DNA of 23,583 nt from JANFXS01 sp022791155 (GCA_949743895.1 CATJUX010000030.1:1-23583); one strand, 5' to 3'; positions 15,545-23,583 are shown, counted from the stretch's first letter. Notes: generated by a model not told the origin, from the sequence alone. Numbers and translations: made by a program.

Positions 15545-16882
15545 ATGGATTTTCTCGAAAAGCAATTTAAGCTGAAAGAAAACAACACGTCAGCCAAAAT
15601 TGAAATATCTGCTGGTATAACTACATTCATGACAATGGCATATATACTCATTGTTAATCCAAGCATACTTAGCTCAACTGGCATGGATGCCAACGCTCTT
15701 TTGACAGCCACTGCCATAGCTTCAGCAATAGGAACATTTTGCATGGCTCTTTTTTCAAACTATCCTTTTGCCCTTGCGCCAGGAATGGGACTTAATGCAT
15801 ATTTTGCATTCACAGTTGTAATGCAGTATGGTTATTCATGGCAAACAGCTTTGACAGCAGTTTTCATTGAAGGCATAATATTCATAGCTCTGTCAGTTGC
15901 CAATGTCAGAGAAGCAATATTCAATTCTATACCCTCAACCCTTAAAAATGCCACAAGCGTTGGCATAGGTCTTTTCATAACGTTTATAGGAATGCAAAAT
16001 GCCGGAATAATTGTTGACAGTTCTACAACTCTTGTTGCTTTAGGAAACATTACAAGCGTTCCTGTTGCCCTTGCCATAATAGGAACAGTGATAACTGTGG
16101 TTCTTGTTGTGAAAAAAGTTAAAGGCGCTCTCCTCCTTGGGATTTTAGCTACATATGCCCTTGGAATTTTGTTGCAGCTGGCTGGAATCTATGTTGTTGA
16201 CATTGAAGCTGGCGTATATTCATTGATACCTTCAGGCGTGGTGTCCACACCACCTTCACTTTCCCCAATATTTTTCAAACTTGACTTTTCAAATATATTT
16301 TCTCTTGAATTTTTAACAATAGTTTTTTCATTCTTGTTTGTGGATCTTTTTGACACACTGGGAACTCTCATTGGTGTCTCCACAAAGGCGGGGTATCTCG
16401 ATGAAAAAGGCAATCTTCCCCACATAAAAGGCGCTCTCATGGCTGATGCTGTGGCCACAACTGTTGGCGCCGTTCTCGGAACATCAACAACCACAACATT
16501 CGTGGAAAGTGCTTCAGGTGTGGCTGAAGGAGGGCGCACAGGGCTTACAGCTGTTGTTGCTGGAGTTTTATTCCTCCTTGCCCTTTTCTTCTCACCAATT
16601 ATAACTTCCATTCCTTCATTTGCAACAACTCCGGCTCTTATAACAGTTGGGCTTTTCATGGTTGATTCTGTGACAAAAATTGATTTTTCAGATTACACAA
16701 ATGGTTTTCCAGCTTTCATCACAATAATAATGATGGTTGTTGCCTACAGCATATCTGACGGACTTGTTTTTGGCGTTTTATCATATGTACTTTTGAAAGC
16801 ACTGTCAGGCAAAACAAAGGAGCTCAACCCTGTCATAGTTATAATAGCAATTTTGTTCTTCGCCAAACTTGTCCTTTCTTAA
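15545..16882 (+). CDS. NCS2-family purine permease (guanine/hypoxanthine type)
   Basis: Polytopic membrane transporter of 445 residues, typical of the AzgA-like PbuG/PbuO purine permeases. Diagnostic stretches are ISAGITTFMTMAYILIVNPS (21-40), APGMGLNAYF (78-87), ATSVGIGLFITFIGMQNAGI (136-155), VDLFDTLGTLIGVSTKAG (266-283), ADAVATTVGAVLGTSTTTT (300-318) and VESASGVAEGGRTGL (320-334). Substrate is predicted as guanine, hypoxanthine or adenine by family. The start follows AAGGAAGGAG. It sits just upstream of purH, placing purine uptake beside synthesis. Expression may depend on its long structured leader; no canonical purine riboswitch is visible. Confidence 0.92.
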   Translation: MDFLEKQFKLKENNTSAKIEISAGITTFMTMAYILIVNPSILSSTGMDANALLTATAIASAIGTFCMALFSNYPFALAPGMGLNAYFAFTVVMQYGYSWQTALTAVFIEGIIFIALSVANVREAIFNSIPSTLKNATSVGIGLFITFIGMQNAGIIVDSSTTLVALGNITSVPVALAIIGTVITVVLVVKKVKGALLLGILATYALGILLQLAGIYVVDIEAGVYSLIPSGVVSTPPSLSPIFFKLDFSNIFSLEFLTIVFSFLFVDLFDTLGTLIGVSTKAGYLDEKGNLPHIKGALMADAVATTVGAVLGTSTTTTFVESASGVAEGGRTGLTAVVAGVLFLLALFFSPIITSIPSFATTPALITVGLFMVDSVTKIDFSDYTNGFPAFITIIMMVVAYSISDGLVFGVLSYVLLKALSGKTKELNPVIVIIAILFFAKLVLS

Positions 16883-16894
16883 AAATATTTAATA

Positions 16895-16923
16895 TTGACT
16901 AAACTATAAACAAAATATAAAAT
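16895..16923 (+). promoter_or_regulatory. Promoter of the purH transcript
   Basis: TTGACT (16895-16900), 17-nt spacer, TAAAAT (16918-16923). Start near 16930, directly ahead of the ZTP riboswitch. Confidence 0.65.
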
Positions 16924-16939
16924 AATATAAAAGCAATAT

Positions 16940-17036
16940 TATCCATATGACTGGCGGAAGTGGATTAACCACAGGGAGTATGGATATATGAGCCGACCGC
17001 CTGGGCAAATTGTTTGTCCACGTGTCGGCTTTTTTA
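16940..17036 (+). ncRNA. ZTP/ZMP riboswitch (pfl motif) with terminator, upstream of purH
   Basis: The RNA senses ZTP/ZMP, the AICAR-related alarmone of folate shortage, and turns purH on. P1 is TATCCATA (16940-16947) with TATGGATA (16979-16986), perfect 8 bp. The conserved GACTGGCGG is at 16949-16957, and P2 GTGG/CCAC at 16960-16972. The strongly conserved CCGCCTGGGCA is at 16997-17007, complementary to GGCGG as expected for the pseudoknot. The expression platform is AGCCGAC (16991-16997) pairing with GTCGGCT (17024-17030), then a six-T run at 17030-17035: a terminator that competes with the aptamer. PurH is the enzyme that consumes AICAR, so this is a typical target. Confidence 0.95.
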
Positions 17037-17110
17037 TGTTTTTATCAAATCACAGCAAAACATAATTTTTTAGCCACAAAATATACAATCATTGAGGAGG
17101 AATTGAAACC

Positions 17111-18667
17111 ATGAAAAGAGCTCTTTTAAGTGTTTCAGACAAAACAGGAATTGTAGACTTTGCTCAGGAACTATCAAAAATGGGCTGGGAAATAATATCC
17201 ACAGGTGGAACATACACCACAATCAAAAACGCCGGAATTGATGTTACAAACATTTCAGAGGTGACAGGATTTCAAGAATGTCTTGATGGCCGTGTAAAAA
17301 CTCTCCACCCCGCAATTCATGCTGGAATACTTGCCATAAGAAACAATGATGAACATATGAACCAAATTGAAAAACTTGGCATAAACACAATCGATCTTGT
17401 GGCTGTTAACCTTTATCCTTTCAAACAAACCATATTAAAAGAAGGTGTAACACGCGAGGATGCAATCGAAAATATAGACATTGGCGGCCCAACAATGATA
17501 AGAGCAGCAGCAAAAAATTTTCAAGATGTGGCTGTCATTGTAGATCCTAACGATTATTCAAATATACTTTCCGAATTAAATGAAAATGGCGACATAAAAA
17601 AAGAAACAAAGTTCCGTTTGTCAGCCAAAGTTTTTGCCCACACAGCCCACTATGACAGCCTTATAGCAAAATATATGATGAGCGAGGCGGGCTTTGAACC
17701 ATTTCCAGAAACAATGTCTCTAACATATGAGAAAGTTCAAAATTTGCGTTATGGCGAAAATCCACATCAAAAAGCAGCATTCTATAAAGAAGTTGGCAAC
17801 ATTTCAGGAACAATTGCCTCTGCTGTTCAAATTCACGGAAAAGAACTTTCATTTAACAATATAAATGATGCAAATGGCGCCATTGAACTTATCAAAGAAT
17901 ATGATGAACCAACAATTGTTGCCTGCAAACATGCCAATCCATGCGGTGTGGCCAGCGCCAACACAATTTATGATGCATATATAAAAGCATATAATTCTGA
18001 CCCTGTTTCCATATTCGGCGGCATTGTGGCAGCAAACAGAGAGATTGACAAACAAACAGCTGAAGAAATATCAAAAATATTCCTTGAAATAGTTATAGCT
18101 CCATCTTTTTCCAAAGAAGCAGTTGAGATAATAGGCCGCAAAAAAAATATACGGCTCTTAGAACTAAAAGATATTTCAAAAAAACAACCCTCTGGTTCAA
18201 TAGACATCAAAAAAGTTGGGGGAGGAATTCTTGTTCAAGACATTGACAGCGAAATTTTCGATGAAAGTGACGTCAAAGTTGTCACAAAAAAATCTCCAAC
18301 ACAGAAAGAAATTGAAGATCTCAAATTTGCATTCAAAATGGTCAAACACACAAAAAGCAACGGCATTGCCATTGCCAAAGACAAATGTTCTGTTGGCATA
18401 GGCCCTGGACAAGTGAACAGAATTTGGGCGTGCAAACAAGCCATTGAGCATGGTTTGGATTTTCTTGGAGAAGAACATGTCAAAGGCGCAAGCCTCGCAA
18501 GTGATGCATTTTTCCCATTTCCTGACTGTGTTGAAGAATGCGCCAAAGCTGGAATCACAGCGATTGTAACGCCCGGTGGTTCCGTAAATGATCAGCTTTC
18601 CATAGATGCATGTGACAAATATGGAATAGCCATGATATTTGTTGGAATGAGGCACTTTAAGCATTAA
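17111..18667 (+). CDS. purH: Bifunctional AICAR formyltransferase/IMP cyclohydrolase
   Basis: Catalyses the last two steps of de novo IMP synthesis: formylation of AICAR with 10-formyl-THF, then ring closure. Its 518 residues match the usual length. The N-terminal cyclohydrolase (about 1-200) shows SVSDKTGIVDFA (7-18), STGGT (30-34), GRVKTLHP (60-67) and NIDIGGPTMIRAAAKN (121-136). The C-terminal transferase shows LRYGENPHQ (212-220) and the catalytic Lys273-His274 in CKHANPCG (272-279). No motif is missing. AGGAGG precedes ATG 17111. It is the only purine-synthesis gene here, so it is not in a pur operon. Control is by the ZTP riboswitch just upstream. Confidence 0.98.
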   Translation: MKRALLSVSDKTGIVDFAQELSKMGWEIISTGGTYTTIKNAGIDVTNISEVTGFQECLDGRVKTLHPAIHAGILAIRNNDEHMNQIEKLGINTIDLVAVNLYPFKQTILKEGVTREDAIENIDIGGPTMIRAAAKNFQDVAVIVDPNDYSNILSELNENGDIKKETKFRLSAKVFAHTAHYDSLIAKYMMSEAGFEPFPETMSLTYEKVQNLRYGENPHQKAAFYKEVGNISGTIASAVQIHGKELSFNNINDANGAIELIKEYDEPTIVACKHANPCGVASANTIYDAYIKAYNSDPVSIFGGIVAANREIDKQTAEEISKIFLEIVIAPSFSKEAVEIIGRKKNIRLLELKDISKKQPSGSIDIKKVGGGILVQDIDSEIFDESDVKVVTKKSPTQKEIEDLKFAFKMVKHTKSNGIAIAKDKCSVGIGPGQVNRIWACKQAIEHGLDFLGEEHVKGASLASDAFFPFPDCVEECAKAGITAIVTPGGSVNDQLSIDACDKYGIAMIFVGMRHFKH

Positions 18668-18777
18668 ATCTATTTTGTTTCTGCACATTGATTTATTTGA
18701 AAACTATTATCGTAAAAATAACACAATCAAATTTTAGCAATTCACAGTAATCAAAATCAAATTTGTCATAACATCAA

Positions 18778-18824
18778 AAAAGTCAACATGAGGCGGCCTA
18801 AAACGGTTTCCTGTTGACTTTTAT
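18778..18824. terminator. Bidirectional terminator between purH and groEL
   Basis: Perfect 11-bp stem AAAAGTCAACA (18778-18788) / TGTTGACTTTT (18812-18822), with T runs on both strands. It ends the purH transcript about 110 nt past its stop and could back up the groEL terminator. Confidence 0.8.
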
Positions 18825-18930
18825 TTCAATCAAAACAAACCTTCTAATGTTTTATTTATGCTGCACAAAATGAGTTTTATTTTTTCACTCACAACTTAAG
18901 TTTTTTGAACTCATACAATATTTTCGTTTA

Positions 18931-18971
18931 ACATAAAAAGCGACAAAATCAAATTAGATTTTATCGCTTTT
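18931..18971 (-). terminator. Terminator of groES-groEL
   Basis: AAAAGCGA-c-AAAATC (18936-18950) pairs with GATTTT-a-TCGCTTTT (18957-18971): 8 plus 6 bp around a single mismatch, with a TTTTTA run on the minus strand. It lies about 58 nt beyond the groEL stop. Confidence 0.8.
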
Positions 18972-19029
18972 ATCATCAAACTAAGGTTTGTATCACCTTA
19001 TTCAAAAATGTAAAGAGCCCTTTATTTAA

Positions 19030-20667
19030 TTACATGAAACCACCCATTCCGTTTGAAGGCCCTTGCTGGGCATAGTCTGCGGCCCCATTTTTAGCTGGAA
19101 AATCAGCAACGACAGCTTCAGTTGTGAGGAATGTTGATGCAACTGATGTGGCATTTTGAAGCGCACTTCTTGTCACTTTGGCTGGATCGACAATTCCAGC
19201 TTCAACCATGTCAACATATTCTTCTGTGAGAGCATTGAATCCAACACCAGATGACAATTCTTTAACTCTGTTGACAATGACAGAGCCTTCAAGCCCAGCA
19301 TTTGCTGCAATTTGGCGCATTGGAGATTCAAGAGCTTTAAGAACTATCTCAGCGCCTGTTTTTTCGTCTCCTTCAAGACCCTTAACAACATCGCAAACTT
19401 TGGCCATGGCATGGATATAAGCTGTTCCCCCTCCAGGAACAAGACCCTCTTCAACAGCGGCACGTGTGGCAGCAAGAGCATCTTCCATGCGGAGTTTCTT
19501 TTCTTTCATCTCTGTTTCAGTGGCGGCACCAACTTTGATCACGGCAACGCCTCCTGCAAGTTTGGCAAGTCTTTCCTGAAGTTTTTCTTTTTCAAAATCG
19601 CTTGTTGTTTCTTCAAGAGCAACTTTAATCTGGCGTACACGGCCTTCAATGTCTTCTTTTGAACCTGCGCCATCTGTGATAATTGTGTTTTCTTTTTCAA
19701 CTCTTACAGTTCTTGCGCGTCCAAGCATATCAACCTTAACGTCTTTGAGATCAATTCCAAATTCATCGCTGATCACCTGAGCGCCTGTGAGAGCGGCCAA
19801 ATCTTGAAGTTGAGCCTTTCTTCTTTCGCCATATCCTGGTGCCTTAACTGCAACACATGTGAACGCTCCTCTAAGTTTGTTGAGAACAAGCGTTGCAAGG
19901 GCTTCTCCCTCAATGTCTTCAGCAATGATGAGAAGTTTTGCTCCCATTTGAACGATCTGTTCCAAAATCGGGAGTATCTCTTGAATGTTTGAGATTTTCT
20001 TATCTGTTATAAGAATATATGGATCATCCAAAACAGCAACCATTTTTTCCATGTCCGTCGCCATATATGAAGAAAGATAACCTTTGTCAAACTGCATTCC
20101 TTCAACAAGCTCAAGTTCAGTGTTCATTGTTTTTGACTCTTCAACAGTTATAACGCCGTTGTTTGTCACTTTTTCCATGGCATCAGCAATCATTGTTCCA
20201 ACTTCCTCATCACCTGAAGAAATTGCAGCAACCCTTGCTATGTGGTTTTTAGAAGAAACTGCTGTGCTCATTGATTTTATCTCATCAACAGCCGCGTCTG
20301 TGGCTTTTCTCATGCCTTTTCTAAGTATTATGGCATTGGCTCCAGCAGCAATGTTTTTGAGTCCTTCCTGAACCATCGCTTGTGCCAAAACAGTGGCCGT
20401 TGTTGTTCCGTCACCAGCAACATCATTAGTTTGTGTTGCAACTTCTTTAACAAGCTGTGCGCCCATGTTTTCATATGGATCTTCAAACTCAATGTCTCTT
20501 GCAATTGAAACGCCATCGTTTGTAATGAGCGGGCTCATAAATTTTCTGTCAAGAACAACATTTCTTCCCTTTGGCCCAAGAGTGACTTTAACTGTGTCAG
20601 CTAATTTGTTCACTCCTTCAGCCATAGAATTTCTGGCTTCTGTTCCATATTTAATCTGTTTTGCCAT
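19030..20667 (-). CDS. groEL: 60-kDa chaperonin GroEL
   Basis: ATP-driven 14-mer folding chamber. 545 residues, against 548 in E. coli. Landmarks are TLGPKGRNVVLD (29-40), the ATP-site DGTTTATVLAQAM (86-98) with catalytic Asp51/Asp86, ALAATRAAVEEGLVPGGGTA near 399-418, and a short Gly/Met tail (NGMGGFM) in place of long GGM repeats. I start at ATG 20667, 9-10 nt after GGAGG; a TTG three codons upstream is not needed. It lies 44 nt after groES in the same operon, under the CIRCE/HrcA operator at 21049-21075. Confidence 0.98.
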   Translation of the reverse strand: MAKQIKYGTEARNSMAEGVNKLADTVKVTLGPKGRNVVLDRKFMSPLITNDGVSIARDIEFEDPYENMGAQLVKEVATQTNDVAGDGTTTATVLAQAMVQEGLKNIAAGANAIILRKGMRKATDAAVDEIKSMSTAVSSKNHIARVAAISSGDEEVGTMIADAMEKVTNNGVITVEESKTMNTELELVEGMQFDKGYLSSYMATDMEKMVAVLDDPYILITDKKISNIQEILPILEQIVQMGAKLLIIAEDIEGEALATLVLNKLRGAFTCVAVKAPGYGERRKAQLQDLAALTGAQVISDEFGIDLKDVKVDMLGRARTVRVEKENTIITDGAGSKEDIEGRVRQIKVALEETTSDFEKEKLQERLAKLAGGVAVIKVGAATETEMKEKKLRMEDALAATRAAVEEGLVPGGGTAYIHAMAKVCDVVKGLEGDEKTGAEIVLKALESPMRQIAANAGLEGSVIVNRVKELSSGVGFNALTEEYVDMVEAGIVDPAKVTRSALQNATSVASTFLTTEAVVADFPAKNGAADYAQQGPSNGMGGFM

Positions 20668-20711
20668 TTTTCTCAATCCTCCAAATGATTTTGATTTAAT
20701 CTATAATAAAG

Positions 20712-20999
20712 TTAGTCTTCAACAATCGCCAATATGTCAGCTTGTCTGAGAATGATATAGTTTTCGCCGTCAATTTTGACTTCTGTTCCTGTATATTTTG
20801 CATAAATAACTTTGTCACCAGGTTTAACCATCATTGTAACTTCCTCACCATATACATTTCCGCCTGGACCAACAGCAATCACCTCTGCTTCTTGAGGTTT
20901 TTCCTTGCTTTGTGTTGGAAGAACAATTCCCGATTTTGTTTTTTCTTCGGCATCCATTTGTTTAATAACAACCTTATCTCCAAGTGGTACAAGTTTCAT
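20712..20999 (-). CDS. groES: 10-kDa co-chaperonin GroES
   Basis: Heptameric lid of GroEL, 95 residues. Shows the family start PLGDKVVIK (5-13), the mobile loop (about 17-35, TKSGIVLPTQSKEKP), VGPGG (43-47) and VIYAKYTGTEVKIDGENYII (64-83). A Shine-Dalgarno AAGGAGGC lies 8 nt before the ATG. First gene of the groESL operon. Confidence 0.98.
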   Translation of the reverse strand: MKLVPLGDKVVIKQMDAEEKTKSGIVLPTQSKEKPQEAEVIAVGPGGNVYGEEVTMMVKPGDKVIYAKYTGTEVKIDGENYIILRQADILAIVED

Positions 21000-21048
21000 A
21001 GTTAAAAGCCTCCTTATATTTAATTAATAACTTTGTTTCGGATTTTTG

Positions 21049-21075
21049 TTAGCACTCGTTTGAACCGAGTGCTAA
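21049..21075 (-). promoter_or_regulatory. CIRCE operator (HrcA binding site)
   Basis: Perfect TTAGCACTC-N9-GAGTGCTAA, the HrcA target of class I heat-shock operons. It sits at the predicted transcription start and 50 nt before groES. hrcA itself is not in the window. Confidence 0.97.
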
Positions 21076-21086
21076 TCACTGAAATT

Positions 21087-21115
21087 ATATTATCCTTATG
21101 CTGAAATTTATGCAA
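21087..21115 (-). promoter_or_regulatory. groESL promoter
   Basis: On the minus strand TTGCAT (21110-21115), 17-nt spacer, TAATAT (21087-21092). Start near 21080, immediately before CIRCE, the usual arrangement. Confidence 0.7.
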
Positions 21116-21330
21116 CTCAATTTATTCTATATTATATACAATTATATGGCAATATATAGAAATTATAATTTCAAATCATTAAATTTCTTTTATTTGCTCG
21201 TTTTTTCTTTAATTATCAATTATTTACACAGTTATTCGAATATACCATACAAAAATTTGGATTTGGCATGTCACAAACTCTAAAAATGCTAATTAATAAT
21301 ATAATTTTTATGTCATGAGTTCAAAACAAA

Positions 21331-21380
21331 AGGCCGCTGAAACATATAAATTAAAACACAAACTGCGGCCTGTTTTTTTA
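21331..21380. terminator. Terminator downstream of the ACT gene (possibly bidirectional)
   Basis: AGGCCGC (21331-21337) pairs with GCGGCCT (21365-21371), 27-nt loop. On the minus strand it is followed by TTTTGTTTTG and ends the paaK-ACT transcript; on the plus strand it has a seven-T run but no gene upstream. 21116-21330 is AT-rich and carries no supported gene. Confidence 0.7.
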
Positions 21381-21442
21381 TTATTATAATCAGAATTGAT
21401 TTTTTGGCATAACTTATGATTCATAAATTCAAAAACTATATG

Positions 21443-21874
21443 TCAAATTTTCATAACTTCCTCATGGCTTAACGAAGTTATTCCAGATTTAATCAACGCT
21501 GTTTCAGCTTCTTCCTGATTCCTGATTTTGGCTATTATCACAGCTTTCATATCATCTTTTCCTATAAAAGTGTATATATATTCGAGATTAATATTATTCT
21601 CATCCAAAATTTTTAATATTTTGTTAAGCGCTCCTTTTTCATCTTGGATTGACAATGCTAAAACATCTGTTTTTTTAACAGTGAAGCCAGACTTTTTCAG
21701 ATGTTCATAAACACTGTCCGGATCTTCAACCATAATTCGAAGTATTCCAAAATCTGAAGTATCGGCGATGTTAAGAGCCCTCATATTGGCCCCTGCTTCA
21801 AGTATTGCCTGAGTTGCTGCCGCAAGCCTGCCGCTTTTATTCTCTAAAAAAATTGATATTTGAGTTGCTTTCAT
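21443..21874 (-). CDS. Tandem ACT-domain protein linked to paaK
   Basis: Small regulatory protein of 143 residues made of two ACT domains, about 3-68 (QISIFLENKSGRLAAATQAI) and about 71-139 (SIQDEKGALNKILKILDENN). ACT domains typically bind amino acids. It is the second gene of a pair with phenylacetate-CoA ligase, separated by 74 nt; this pairing is common in Clostridia and archaea, often near indolepyruvate:ferredoxin oxidoreductase. An effector such as phenylalanine or another aromatic amino acid is inferred. I start at ATG 21874, preceded by AAGGAG; the frame extends 12 codons further without support. No enzymatic residues are present. Confidence 0.85.
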   Translation of the reverse strand: MKATQISIFLENKSGRLAAATQAILEAGANMRALNIADTSDFGILRIMVEDPDSVYEHLKKSGFTVKKTDVLALSIQDEKGALNKILKILDENNINLEYIYTFIGKDDMKAVIIAKIRNQEEAETALIKSGITSLSHEEVMKI

Positions 21875-21948
21875 ATTTTTCACACTCCTTGGATAATTGA
21901 AAATGTGCAATATATAAATTTTACCACAAATTCATTGTATATTCCATA

Positions 21949-23250
21949 TTAAAGCACACGTTTATCTGTAACTCTCACTGCTTTTCCCTCGCTCCTTGCC
22001 AGTGTTTTTGGCTCCACAAGCGAAACCTTGACAGAAATTCCAAGTGTGTTTTCAATTTCTTTTTTAATCTTTGCTCTAAGCTGTTCAAGTCCTCTCACTT
22101 CTGACGAGAAAAGCTGATCTGAAACTTCAACCTGAATTTCCAAAGAGTCTCTGTTGTCTTCTCTGTCAACAACAAGATGATAGTATGGCGAAGTTTCTCC
22201 CAAGTCAAGCAGAACACTTTCCACTTGTGATGGAAATACATTCACACCCCTAATTATAAGCATATCATCGCTTCTGCCCATTATTCTGTCAATTCTTGCA
22301 TGAGTGCGCCCGCATGAACATTTTTCTGTTATAAGACGTGTCAAGTCTCTTGTTCTGTATCTAAGCAACGGCATTCCCTCTTTTGTGATTGTTGTGAAAA
22401 CCAGTTCACCAATGCTTCCATCTGGAAGGACTTCTCCTGTTTCTGGATTTATTATTTCAGCTATAAAATTGTCTTCTGCTATATGCATTCCATTTTTTGC
22501 AAGACATTCCATGGCAACACCTGGGCCAGAAATTTCACTCAAACCATAAATATTAAGAGCGTCTATATTAAGCCGCCTCTCAAGCTCGCTTCTCATGCCT
22601 TCAGTCCATGGTTCAGCTCCAAAAACGCCTGCTCTCAACGGAAGTTTTTTTGTGTCAACGCCCTTTTCCTCAAAAGCTTCGCTCAGCATAAGCGCATATG
22701 ACGGTGTGCAGCACAAAGCATTCACTTCCAAATCTTCCATGAGCATAAGCTGTCGCTTTGTGTTGCCTGATGATGTTGGCACAACGGCGGCTCCAAGCTT
22801 TTCTGCTCCATAATGCGCTCCAAGCCCGCCTGTGAAAAGACCATATCCATATGAAACCTGAACAATGTCGTTGTTTGTAATTCCAGCCATTGTCAAAGCT
22901 CTTGCAACACAGTCAGCCCACATTTCAACATCATTTCGTGTGTAGACCACAACTGTCGGTTTTCCTGTTGTTCCACTTGAAGCATGTATGCGGTAAACAT
23001 CCTTTTTTTCACATGCTCTAAGCTTGTCAGGATAATTGTCACGCAAATCCGTTTTAACTGTGAACGGAAGTTTCTGAAAATCATCAAATGATTTTATATC
23101 TTCTGGAACGGCCTCAATCTGCTCAAATTTGGCTCTGTAAAATGGAACGTTGTTATATATTCTGTTCAGCATAACTTTGAGCTTTTCAAACTGAAGCTTT
23201 TTAAGCTCATCTCTCGGCATACATTCAATTTCCTCATTCCAATATTTCAT
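21949..23250 (-). CDS. paaK: Phenylacetate--CoA ligase (aryl-acid AMP-forming)
   Basis: Adenylating enzyme forming aryl-acetyl-CoA from phenylacetate (or indoleacetate and similar acids), ATP and CoA. 433 residues, as usual for PaaK. Motifs are the P-loop HASSGTTGKPT (89-99), YGYGLFTGGLGAHYGAEKLG (134-153), PTSSGNTKRQ (158-167), YGLSEISGPG (235-244), PLLRYRTRDLT (294-304) and CSCGR (311-315), with the C-terminal hinge DRIMGRSDDMLIIRG (321-335). Complete. The start follows AAGGAGAG. In anaerobes that ferment aromatic amino acids the enzyme can also run towards ATP synthesis with IorAB products; IorAB is not in the window. The upstream T-box leader implies induction on amino-acid starvation, probably for phenylalanine. 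Confidence 0.93.
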   Translation of the reverse strand: MKYWNEEIECMPRDELKKLQFEKLKVMLNRIYNNVPFYRAKFEQIEAVPEDIKSFDDFQKLPFTVKTDLRDNYPDKLRACEKKDVYRIHASSGTTGKPTVVVYTRNDVEMWADCVARALTMAGITNNDIVQVSYGYGLFTGGLGAHYGAEKLGAAVVPTSSGNTKRQLMLMEDLEVNALCCTPSYALMLSEAFEEKGVDTKKLPLRAGVFGAEPWTEGMRSELERRLNIDALNIYGLSEISGPGVAMECLAKNGMHIAEDNFIAEIINPETGEVLPDGSIGELVFTTITKEGMPLLRYRTRDLTRLITEKCSCGRTHARIDRIMGRSDDMLIIRGVNVFPSQVESVLLDLGETSPYYHLVVDREDNRDSLEIQVEVSDQLFSSEVRGLEQLRAKIKKEIENTLGISVKVSLVEPKTLARSEGKAVRVTDKRVL

Positions 23251-23269
23251 AAAAGCACTCTCCTTGTTT

Positions 23270-23583
23270 TATAAAAATAAAAATCCCCACAGGAAATAAT
23301 CCTATGGGGCGAAATGTCCGCGGTACCACCCAAATTGACAGACAAACTGTCTTCTCATTGACAGAACAAAATCATTCTGCATTCCTATAACGGGGAAATC
23401 CGTGCAGAACTACCAGCATAAACAGCTTTCACACTGCGGCTTAAAAGTGAATTTCACAGAAAGAAGCCTGCGGATTTTCCAGCAAATTTCCGCTCTCTTA
23501 AAGGCTTTTGCTCCAACTGCTACTGTGCTTTCTCATAGCCAGCAGGTTTTGCTGGCAGCGATTCCGCCGCACAAATCGTCCCT
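23270..23583 (-). ncRNA. T-box leader controlling paaK-ACT (specifier most likely UUC, Phe)
   Basis: tRNA-sensing transcription attenuator. T-box sequence GGGTGGTACCGCGG (complement of 23318-23331) is canonical; its UGGU implies a tRNA with discriminator base A. The terminator CCCCATAGGA/TCCTGTGGGG (23285-23309) precedes ATTTTTATTTTT. A Stem I base pairs TGCGGC (23566-23571) with GCCGCA (23435-23440); upper helices are CACAG/CTGTG and AAGCCT/AGGCTT. In the internal loop, CTGTG is followed by AAATTCAC; TTC (23449-23451) is the best specifier. Of the readings possible there, only TTC (Phe) and ATT (Ile) fit discriminator A, and C-ending specifiers are usual. The 5' end may lie just outside the window, so the promoter is not seen. 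Confidence 0.9.

Larger units (their letters stand above)
18668..19029. other. Gap between converging purH and groEL
   Basis: 362 bases without a gene. The space holds two terminator hairpins (18778-18824 and 18931-18971) separated by AT-rich DNA; nothing else was recognised. Confidence 0.7.

Noticed and set aside
16940..17036. A simple terminator/attenuator only, before purH
   Set aside because: The upstream P1, GACTGGCGG, GTGG/CCAC and CCGCCTGGGCA elements define a full ZTP aptamer.
18197..18688. 163-codon frame antisense to purH
   Set aside because: Shadow of the purH C-terminal domain; Cys/Phe-rich artefact of reverse reading.
21098..21283. 61-codon plus-strand frame in the groES-ACT gap
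   Set aside because: Tyr/Asn/Leu-rich translation of AT-rich DNA, no Shine-Dalgarno, and it overlaps the groESL promoter.

Overview
The window reads as chromosomal DNA of a low-GC, spore-forming, anaerobic Firmicute of the Clostridia, possibly Lachnospiraceae-like (inference). The grounds are AT-rich intergenic DNA, strong AGGAGG-type ribosome binding sites, sigma-A promoters, a spoIIP gene, a T-box leader, a ZTP riboswitch, a CIRCE operator and fermentation-type genes (CoA-transferase, FMN hydroxy-acid oxidase, NhaC antiporter, PaaK/ACT pair). I see no insertion sequence, phage gene, CRISPR array, rRNA or tRNA. The genes look intact apart from one predicted catalytic-site loss.

Layout. 1-3.0 kb (+): comEB (dCMP deaminase), an ExoA-type exonuclease III and an acetyl-CoA hydrolase/transferase-family CoA-transferase. 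3.1-5.9 kb: an FMN-dependent alpha-hydroxy-acid oxidase-like enzyme (-), divergent from an NhaC-family antiporter (+). 6.3-9.6 kb (+): a three-gene signalling operon of histidine kinase, receiver-TPR response regulator and a membrane protein with a PH-like motif. It has its own promoter, a structured leader and a terminator. 9.7-14.0 kb (-): a HAD phosphatase, FtsH, a small CmpB-like membrane protein and SpoIIP. 14.2-18.7 kb (+): a lipoprotein resembling glycoside hydrolase family 26 but lacking the nucleophile Glu, an NCS2 purine permease with a long structured leader, and purH under a ZTP riboswitch. 19.0-23.6 kb (-): groES-groEL under CIRCE, and paaK-ACT under a T-box whose best specifier reading is UUC (Phe).

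How the parts fit. Purine salvage (NCS2 permease) sits beside de novo synthesis (purH), and purH senses ZTP/ZMP. The PaaK/ACT pair is probably expressed when charged tRNA-Phe is scarce, linking an aryl-acid CoA ligase to aromatic amino-acid status. The kinase system lacks a DNA-binding output and probably acts through protein-protein contacts. Points most worth a second look are the receiver-TPR/PH-like module, the unidentified leader of the NCS2 gene, the Phe-type T-box on paaK, the Cys-rich N-terminus of the hydroxy-acid oxidase, and the GH26-like pseudo-enzyme next to spoIIP.
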